NCBI GenBank assembly: GCA_030533445.1
Contig: CM060064.1
Coordinates: 44,597,787 to 44,661,786 of the forward strand
Source of the DNA: Cyprinodon diabolis
Taxonomy: Eukaryota > Chordata > Actinopteri > Cyprinodontiformes > Cyprinodontidae
Length of the DNA stretch: 64,000 nucleotides
Direction: 5' to 3'
The position numbers and the translations under genes were made by a program. The notes beneath the pieces were generated by a model. That model searched no databases. It was not told where the DNA came from and saw only the letters and a program-made list of their open reading frames with translations. Of this stretch, positions 60,101 to 64,000 are shown piece by piece (position 1 is the stretch's first letter; each line of letters opens with the position of its first letter).

Positions 60101-63100
60101 CTATCGGCTTCTAGTGGCAGTGGGAACAGCTCACTGACGCATGTCTGCTCGGGTGAAACGACCCACGTTAAAATTGATTGATTGACTTTATCGATGTCAC
60201 AGTGGAGAAATTTACATGTTACATCAGCTCAAATAGTCACAGGAGAAGAACAAGATGCAAAAGGAAGAAAAAGGCGCACAGGATATATACAGTATAAACA
60301 GTGCGTCCATGTAGTGCGTCCATGTATGACAGCTTTTCACCTCGGCTCTGATCAGCATGCTGTGGGAACACCAGATCTGTGTCGACCCACAAAATATTTT
60401 ACCTAAAACAATGAGGGAAATTGGGCCACCTCTGCACCGCTACACTGGCAGATAGTGCTGCGGAGCCCTTTTGCTGTTTGGCACAACGCCATTTCTGTAG
60501 TTGAGGCAGTCACAGCGGAAGATGGGACTAATTCAAACCCCAAACATCATGGATACCAAAAAAAGTAAATTATCAATATCTTCTGACGAACATATACAGC
60601 ACCTGCTTTTTTATCTCTAGATTTAATTTGACAGCAGGGAAAAATATTGCAATATATACTGATATAGCAATGTAGTGATAATATCGTATCGCGACCCAAG
60701 TATTGTGACACGTATCGTATTGCAACACCCATGCCAATACTTACCCCTAATATCCATCTGGGATCCTTCCGTTGAAGTAATTTTGGGAAGGGGCGAAAAT
60801 ACTGGTTAGCTGATTGGCCTATGTTGGTGATAGACGGGCCAAATAAACCAATCAGATCAACGAAGCATATGACGTACTAACAGAGTGACGAACAGGAGCC
60901 AATTGATAGATCAAACTCGTGCCGAAACCAGTCGGGAGAAGAGCAAAAACATCTTTTCCTCTGAGAAAAGCCTCCAGAGCAGTGTTTTGCTCTTCTTTCA
61001 GTGAAGAAATACTCTGTAATTCTGATAAAACTTGCTCGATAGCCACGCTAACGCTAGTTTCATCGGCTGAAGCCGCCATGTTCTTTAGACTGAACTGTCG
61101 CGCTTCTCGTTGCGTCACACTTCAACCCGCCTCAAAGCCAACGCTGATTGGACGTTCGTTTGGTGAACGGCTCCAAATTTTCTTTAACGGAGAGTCTCCA
61201 GACTGATCTGCGAGTGAAACCTTGAAAGCTCGCGAGATCTGGATGGTCTCGCGAGGCTAGGTCGACCCATGTTTGGAAAAACACGCGCTAACTGTTTTCA
61301 GTTCGAAAGAGGCTTTTGTTAGCGGGATTTTTAATCTCCTGCCAGACGGCAGCAGCTGTAAGGAGGAATGCAAAGAAGGAGCTGGATTCTTGAACATCTC
61401 TATTACTTTTTTTCTCAGAGCCCTTTTATATGAATTAAGAAGAAAAGTTTGCTGAAGACCAATTATTTTACTGGCCTATTTAACTACTCGATTCTACTTT
61501 TTCTTTTCTTTGACTAAAAGATTTCCAGGAGACTATGTTGAAAAGAGAGATCACTTTAAACAAGCGCTGTATACGCCAACTGTAAGGAGATAATGCCAAC
61601 ATTAAAAGTATTAACTTTCTGAAAAGAGATGTTGTCTAGACTTCCTATAGACCCAACCAACGTTCAAGTTAAAGTTCAGTTTATCTTGAATTGTTTGTAG
61701 GTATTTAAAACCCCTGACCTGTTCAGCTTCCTGTCCTCATGAGGAAAGAATGCCTGACTTTGCTTCTCCATCAACCAAATTCCCACATCTATATCTGTCT
61801 ATTATGCTATTCTTATACAGTTTTCTAAGGTCCATATTTGTGTGACCGTTTTTTCTATAATCTTTTTGCTGCTGTAAACACCAGAATTTCCCCATTGAGG
61901 GACAATAAAGGGATTCTCTATTCTATCTTCTCCTACTCTGTCCTCAAGGAAAATCTAATTATAAACAGATATTAGATCATCCTTATTTTTCTAGGATTAA
62001 TTTGGATTCCCTTTCCCAAAAAAAGATTCACTGTTGTTGTTTTTTAGTGTATCAGCCGATACATGCGTGCATTTGTGTATTCATCTGTGAACTCCTCAGC
62101 CATACTTTGAGAGAACTTGATGCATGCATCACTACTTTCTCCTTTAGCCATCTGTTCTTAATGTTTTCTTGGATTTAAATCTCTTATCACTGTCTCATAT
62201 TTTTTATCATGTAAAAGGAGGAAGAAAAAGCAACATCAGACTAAAGAATCGGTCCATAAAAAGCAGCAGCACGTCAGAATTCAGATTGATTTCTAAATAA
62301 TCTGCACCGTCATCAGCCTTAAATAAACTGTATTACTCATGTAATTCATAGTACTTTTATTTTCATTTTTCTTTCAGATCCAAAGACATCAAGCGTCTCC
62401 TGGTGAGCTTCATGTACCTTCAGAGTCTGCTACAGCCCAAAAACAGGTAAAAACAGGATCTTTGAGCTTCTAAACTTTTTATGTCAATTCCTTTTTTCAT
62501 CAACTACCGTATTTTCACGACTATAAGGCGCATATAAAAACGTCTTTTTTTCCCCTCAAAATGTGCGGTGCGCCCTATGCGTGTTGTTACTGCGGACGTT
62601 TGAGACCACCATGAGAAAGTTAAAGGGGGAAGTGTGGGCATGGATTGTGTATAAAAGAACAGGTATGTGCTTTATGCAGAACATTGCTATCTTAACAACC
62701 CTGAAAATGGCAATCACCGCCTATGCTGATTTTTAAGAGAAAGACTTTGCCTAAAGAGACTTTTCCAGCTGGAGTCGTTATTAAGGCAAATGAAAAGGAC
62801 TGGATGGATGAGGAGATGATGAAAGAGTGGCTGAGGGAGGTGAATGTAAGGAGACCAGGTGGTTTTTTTCCACGCATCACCATCGCTGTTAATCTGTGAC
62901 TCCATGCGTGCCCATCTCACAGCCGATGTGAAAAACAAGGTGAATCAAATGAACGCTGTGCTCGCTGTTATTCCGGGAGGTCTGACAAAGGAACTTCAAC
63001 CGATCGACATCGGTGTTAACCGGCCGTTCAAAGTAAGTCTGCGAGCGGCGTGGGAGCGATGGATGACCGACGGAGACCACAGTTTCACGAAAAGTGGAAG

Positions 63101-63877
63101 GCAGTGCCGGGCAAGTTACGCCACAGTGTGCGGATGGATTGTAGATGCTTGGGCTAACGTGTCTGCTGCCGCTGTTGTTCGAGCATTCGCAAAAGCCGGC
63201 ATCATTTCCGAGGAGCCGCCCGGCACGGAGAGTGACTCTGACAGCGAAGAAGGGGAAATTGGCATGTCTGATTTAGCCCAGCTGTTCAGAAACAGAGGAT
63301 GATGACTTCGATGGGTTTGATAATCCGGTGCGCCTTATGTGTGTGTTAAATAAAGTAATAGCACACATAACTGAGAATGCGCCTTTTAGTACGGTGCGCC
63401 TTATGGTCGTGAAATACGGTATTTAAGAACTAGTTAGCGATATGGCTACATGTGCTAACCTAAACTGGGAAAATGTATTCTGGCGTTTTTTTTGGTAATG
63501 TGTGACCTGAGATCTGCAACACCTCATTTTCTTTCCCACAATAGAAAGGTTTAATGATGAAGATCCACCGCAGGTAAAAATAAGACTTCACCCAGTTGTT
63601 TACTAAAGAGATGTACTTTTTTATGTCTGCCCTTCTCTGGGTTGAAGTTTGATGGAGACGGAGCTGACTTCTCTCTGCCAGTCGGTGCTGGAGGACTTCA
63701 ACCTGGTCCTCTTTTATCTTCCGGCTCCAACACACGGGGGCGCCCCACCCTGTCCAAGCGAGGAAGAGGAGGAGCAGCCGCAGCACAGCGACAGCTCCTA
63801 TCCCGTTCTGCCTGACAACCTCATCTTCAAGATGGTGGTTACATGCCTGATGGTGGTTCACAGCCTTAAGAGAGGAG
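45389..63877 (+). CDS. smg5: SMG5, nonsense-mediated decay factor (5' ten exons)
   Basis: Ten exons joined across GT-AG introns give one open frame of 1129 nt (about 376 residues), and the gene continues past the window. Human SMG5 is about 1016 residues, so this is roughly the N-terminal third. Diagnostic stretches are VFKPENISLRNKLRELCVKL, FLHPVDYGRKAEELLWRKVY, WAQMACHRCLVYLGDL and MPFNQLGTLAGSK. From family knowledge, SMG5 pairs with SMG7 through 14-3-3-like/TPR N-terminal domains, binds phosphorylated UPF1 and helps recruit decay and phosphatase activities in the cytoplasm; its C-terminal PIN domain lies outside this window. All helical 14-3-3/TPR sequence seen here is uninterrupted. Introns 2, 3, 4, 6, 8 and 9 carry transposons, all outside the exons. 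Introns range from 74 bp (intron 7) to 4.25 kb (intron 2). Confidence 0.97.
45706..45804 (+). CDS. smg5: smg5 exon 2
   Basis: 99 nt; acceptor TCCTGTCCAG, donor GTATGT. It encodes AVVESVHKLDAIIG and YREVFKPENISLRN, the strongly conserved N-terminal SMG5 block. Both exon junctions keep the frame (phases 2 and 2). Confidence 0.97.
46071..46699. mobile_element. Harbinger-like MITE, TTA duplication
   Basis: The left end is AGGGCAGATTATACTTCTGC and the right end, reversed, AGGCCAATTTATGATCCTG; these are imperfect inverted repeats. TTA lies outside both (46068-46070, 46700-46702). A 3-bp TWA duplication and this end style fit PIF/Harbinger. The inner arms are related too (GCGACC/GGTCGC types). No transposase frame. 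Confidence 0.55.
46925..47290 (-). mobile_element. Fragment of TAGGGGTGTAAAT hAT family
   Basis: Blocks such as CAGCAGTGTGTCTCAGTGAG, ATATTGAAGCGTGGCCTGCG, TCTAGATACGGCCGAGGCG and AAAGAGCGGGGATCCAGG match the core of 11127-12024 (reverse orientation) and 50700-51318. The terminal repeats are gone. Confidence 0.65.
47955..49325. repeat. Two ~115-bp arms in inverted orientation
   Basis: 47955-48068 (AATTAGGAGGACCACTTATT, TAGATGATCCACCTGG) and 49211-49325 (AAATAAGTGGTCTTCCTAAT) are reverse-complement relatives, about 1.14 kb apart. Both inner edges have TTAA followed by A(A/G)GTAT, so they look like two partial copies of one TTAA-target repeat facing away from each other, not the ends of one element. 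Confidence 0.65.
48086..48136. repeat. 51-base T homopolymer
   Basis: An uninterrupted T run in smg5 intron 2. Its exact length is prone to sequencing and assembly error. Confidence 0.95.
49495..49935. mobile_element. Diverged fragment of the same hAT family
   Basis: It shares GCAGCAGTGTGTCGCAGG, GAAGCCTGGTTTGCG, then GACCAATCAGAGGCCTCCT and CACCTACAATTTTGGGGAGG with the 46925-47500 region, in the same order but with large differences. No ends were found. Confidence 0.5.
50056..50179 (+). CDS. smg5: smg5 exon 3
   Basis: 124 nt; acceptor TTCTTCACAG, donor GTAAAA. It encodes LRELCVKLMFLHPVDYGRKA and EELLWRKVYYEVIQVIKTNK, the most conserved part of the 14-3-3-like fold seen here. It ends in phase 0. 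Confidence 0.98.
50458..51526 (+). mobile_element. Non-autonomous hAT, TAGGGCTGGGTA family
   Basis: It starts TAGGGCTGGGTAAAAAAATC and ends AAAATACCCAGCCCTA, with AATCGATT-rich subterminal repeats. The 8-bp duplication CTCTGCAG is exact (50450-50457 and 51527-51534). It lies in smg5 intron 3 and contains a second hAT fragment at 50700-51318. No transposase is encoded. Confidence 0.93.
50700..51318 (-). mobile_element. Nested hAT fragment, TAGGGGTGTAAAT family
   Basis: Its outer end at 50700 reads TAGGGGTGTAAATAATAATC, the reverse of the 12024 end of the 898-bp copy. The body then follows that copy in reverse order (GCCGACGATCCGATGCATCG, TCTAGATACGGCCGAGGCGG, GATGCAACTTTTCTAC). The other end is lost near 51318, so it is truncated. 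Confidence 0.8.
51535..52560. other. Intronic, unclassified
   Basis: There is no exon. A GCTCAAAGAGGATCACT motif occurs twice (near 52201 and 52312), a weak internal duplication. GGCCTGAACACACGTTG at 51721 looks like a possible hAT end, but no partner was found. Confidence 0.4.
52561..53016 (+). mobile_element. hAT BED family copy 3, 5'-truncated
   Basis: It matches 22691-23211 from TTTAGAGTGACCTACGATGA to the terminal CCGTTCCACCCCTA at 53016. The left end and the ATG are missing. The finger segment (CKHCATRFVYANSNTTNMS) is present, with TCATTCTAA in place of TCATGCTAA at its end, changing the last Cys to Phe. Confidence 0.88.
53458..53614 (+). CDS. smg5: smg5 exon 4
   Basis: 157 nt; acceptor TATTTCCAG, donor GTGAGA. 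It encodes HIHSRSALECAYRTHLIAGV, FYQHLLLYIQSHYQLELQ and CIDWTHVTDPLIG. Ends in phase 1. Confidence 0.98.
53909..54261 (+). mobile_element. Internally deleted hAT, TAGGGGTGTAAAT family
   Basis: It starts TAGGGGTGTAAATCACATCC and ends ATTATTTACACCCCTA. At 353 bp it is the 898-bp element of 11127 with its core removed. Flanks CCGCTAAC and CCACTAAT differ at two of eight positions, an ageing 8-bp duplication. It is in smg5 intron 4. Confidence 0.88.
54262..56333. other. smg5: smg5 intron 4 remainder
   Basis: No exon. Near 55978-56230, TCAGAATCAGAAATGCTTTA, then TTTATCCTTTGCAGG, resembles an old dispersed repeat, without identifiable ends. Confidence 0.5.
56334..56423 (+). CDS. smg5: smg5 exon 5
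   Basis: 90 nt; acceptor TTTCCAACAG, donor GTAATA. It encodes RKKPVSASPREMEWAQMACH and RCLVYLGDL. Phase 1 at both ends. Confidence 0.98.
56730..56819 (+). CDS. smg5: smg5 exon 6
   Basis: 90 nt; acceptor CTGTCTTCAG, donor GTGAGT. It encodes RYQNELAGVEAEQLAERFYH and QALSVVPHV, TPR-like helices of the SMG5 N-terminus. Phase 1 at both ends. Confidence 0.98.
57163..57250 (+). repeat. Partial repeat with pogo-like end
   Basis: TACCGTATTTTCCAGACTAT then AAGCC resembles the end of the pogo-like element at 62507 (CCGTATTTTCACGACTATAA). No matching right end was found; only the left part is recognisable. Confidence 0.5.
57575..57882. mobile_element. TTAA-target MITE (piggyBac-like), copy 2
   Basis: TTAA (57571-57574), then CCCTTTAAAGAG; at the right CATTACAGGG, then TTAA (57883-57886). 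The body is near-identical to 13355-13673, with a short deletion. It is in smg5 intron 6. Confidence 0.87.
58281..58826. mobile_element. hAT element, CAGCGGTCCCCAAAC ends
   Basis: The left end is CAGCGGTCCCCAAACTTTTT and the right end GTGGTTGAGGACCGCTG. The 8-bp duplication CTCTAGAG is exact (58273-58280, 58827-58834). GACCGG motifs repeat near both ends. 546 bp with no transposase, in smg5 intron 6. The CAGCGGTCCCCAA end is the classic hAT-Charlie style. Confidence 0.93.
59251..59329 (+). CDS. smg5: smg5 exon 7
   Basis: 79 nt; acceptor TTTTTTCACAG, donor GTGAGG. It encodes MPFNQLGTLAGSKFYNVEAT then YYYLR. Ends in phase 2. The next intron is only 74 bp. Confidence 0.98.
59404..59529 (+). CDS. 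smg5: smg5 exon 8
   Basis: 126 nt; acceptor CTGACCCCAG, donor GTGATG. It encodes CIQSDTPFEGAYGNLKRLFD, KAAKMYHQVKKQEMKKLSPS and RQR. Ends in phase 2. Confidence 0.98.
60580..60755 (-). mobile_element. Possible hAT end, GTTGCAATACGATACG motif
   Basis: On the minus strand TTAGGGGTAAGTATTGGCAT is followed by GTGTTGCAATACGATACGTG and GTCGCGATACGATAT, a pattern seen at hAT ends. The partner end was not located. Confidence 0.35.
60769..61260 (-). mobile_element. Repeat carrying RecQ-like helicase start, copy 2
   Basis: It is the reverse complement of 30168-30636 over its whole length, and more complete. Its outer end (61223-61260) holds two CTCGCGAG palindromes around GATCTGGATGG. The shared right part includes GTACGTCATATGCTTCGTTG and TTGGCCCGTCTATCACC. 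It sits in smg5 intron 8, antisense to the gene. Confidence 0.77.
60852..61079 (-). pseudogene. RecQ-like helicase N-terminal fragment
   Basis: From the ATG at 61079: MAASADETSVSVAIEQVLSE, then ISSLKEEQNTALEAFLRGKD and VFALLPTGFGTSLIYQLAP, ending at a stop 75 codons on. EEQ..AL.AFL.GKDVFALLPTGFGKSLIYQ is the motif 0/motif I region of RecQ-family helicases. Here the Walker A lysine is replaced (GTS instead of GKS), and the sequence leaves the family just after QLAP. It is a captured and truncated helicase start within a transposon, not a host helicase. Confidence 0.72.
61690..61925 (+). repeat. Old repeat with AATAAAGGG tail
   Basis: CAGAATTTCCCCATTGAGGG, then ACAATAAAGGGATTCT, resembles the tail of the SINE at 42597 and similar non-LTR 3' ends. 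No head or target duplication can be defined. Confidence 0.4.
62378..62446 (+). CDS. smg5: smg5 exon 9
   Basis: 69 nt; acceptor TTTTCTTTCAG, donor GTAAAA. It encodes SKDIKRLLVSFMYLQSLLQP then KN. Ends in phase 2. Confidence 0.98.
62507..63419 (+). mobile_element. Pogo-like element, internally deleted
   Basis: It starts CCGTATTTTCACGACTATAA and ends CTTATGGTCGTGAAATACGG; inverted repeats of about 24 bases. TA lies on both sides (62505-62506, 63420-63421), as for Tc1/mariner-pogo. GGTGCGCC(T/C)TATG recurs as a subterminal repeat near both ends. It carries only the second half of a pogo-type transposase. It occupies most of smg5 intron 9. Confidence 0.9.
62723..63302 (+). pseudogene. Pogo-like DDE transposase, C-terminal half
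   Basis: The first frame (62723-62899) reads FKRKTLPKETFPAGVVIKAN and EKDWMDEEMMKEWLREV. At a T run near 62862 the frame shifts by one base, and the second frame (to 63302) reads SLLICDSMRAHLTADVKNK, VLAVIPGGLTKELQPIDIGV, SYATVCGWIVDAWANV and an acidic end. ICDSMRAH carries one catalytic Asp, and LQPIDIGVN the third acidic position region of DDE_1 (pogo/Tigger) transposases. The N-terminal DNA-binding part and first Asp are absent. Confidence 0.82.
63648..63877 (+). CDS. smg5: smg5 exon 10
   Basis: 230 nt; acceptor GGTTGAAG, donor GTGTGT. It encodes LMETELTSLCQSVLEDFNLV, LFYLPAPTHGGAPPCPSEEE and LPDNLIFKMVVTCLMVVHSL. The acidic Glu run (CPSEEEEEQPQHSD) is a low-complexity loop that is variable in the family. 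The acceptor is weak (short pyrimidine tract), but the frame and similarity decide it. The following exon is outside the window. Confidence 0.95.
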
Positions 63878-64000
63878 GTGTGTGTGTGTTTTTATTTTTT
63901 CTATATGTTAATGATCTTTGTTATTTTTTTTAACAGAAATAAACAGATTTCAACAGAATGTTATTGACAATACCTAAAAACCAACAATAGATCCTAAAAA

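Overview
The window is eukaryotic and reads as a teleost fish chromosome segment. The evidence is a vertebrate-type smg5 gene with many small GT-AG exons, together with a fish-like repeat load: Tc1/mariner, hAT, TTAA-target MITEs, pogo, L2-like and RTE-like LINEs, a Penelope-like element and tRNA-derived SINEs. Species cannot be told from sequence alone. There is no operon, CRISPR array, rRNA or stand-alone tRNA gene.

Layout. From 1 to about 41 kb the sequence is AT-rich and dominated by transposons. It holds four candidate exons on the + strand (9439-9511, 18832-18896, 34061-34360, 38326-38443) and 3'UTR-like sequence with AATAAA signals at 40123 and 40739. These may be the 3' part of one upstream gene that I do not recognise. 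From 41 to 45 kb I see only a SINE and unassigned AT-rich DNA. A GC-richer stretch at about 44.95-45.39 kb is the probable smg5 promoter and 5'UTR. smg5 then runs on the + strand from the ATG at 45389 through ten coding exons to 63877 and continues beyond the window. The ten exons join in frame into about 376 residues, the N-terminal third of the nonsense-mediated-decay factor SMG5. Its introns are full of repeats.

Mobile DNA. The window has one structurally complete Tc1-like element (DD34E, 1878-3125, paired ends, TA duplications and an uninterrupted transposase). It also has a 5'-truncated Tc1-like element with DD36E spacing (25440-26396). A non-autonomous hAT family keeps a BED-finger start exon (3165-3988, 22367-23211, 52561-53016). 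A second hAT family with TAGGGGTGTAAAT ends has two bounded copies (11127-12024, 53909-54261) and several fragments. TTAA-bounded MITEs lie at 13355, 16663 and 57575, and a pogo-like element with half a DDE domain sits in smg5 intron 9. Two oppositely oriented copies of a repeat carry the start of a RecQ-like helicase ORF (30168-30636, 60769-61260). Many insertions are nested, and several have exact target-site duplications that I read directly.

No clear new gene system was found. The points most worth a second look are the unrecognised candidate exons, the RecQ-fragment repeat, the retained BED-finger ORFs, and an apparent templated insertion at 20.4-20.7 kb copied from 24 kb.
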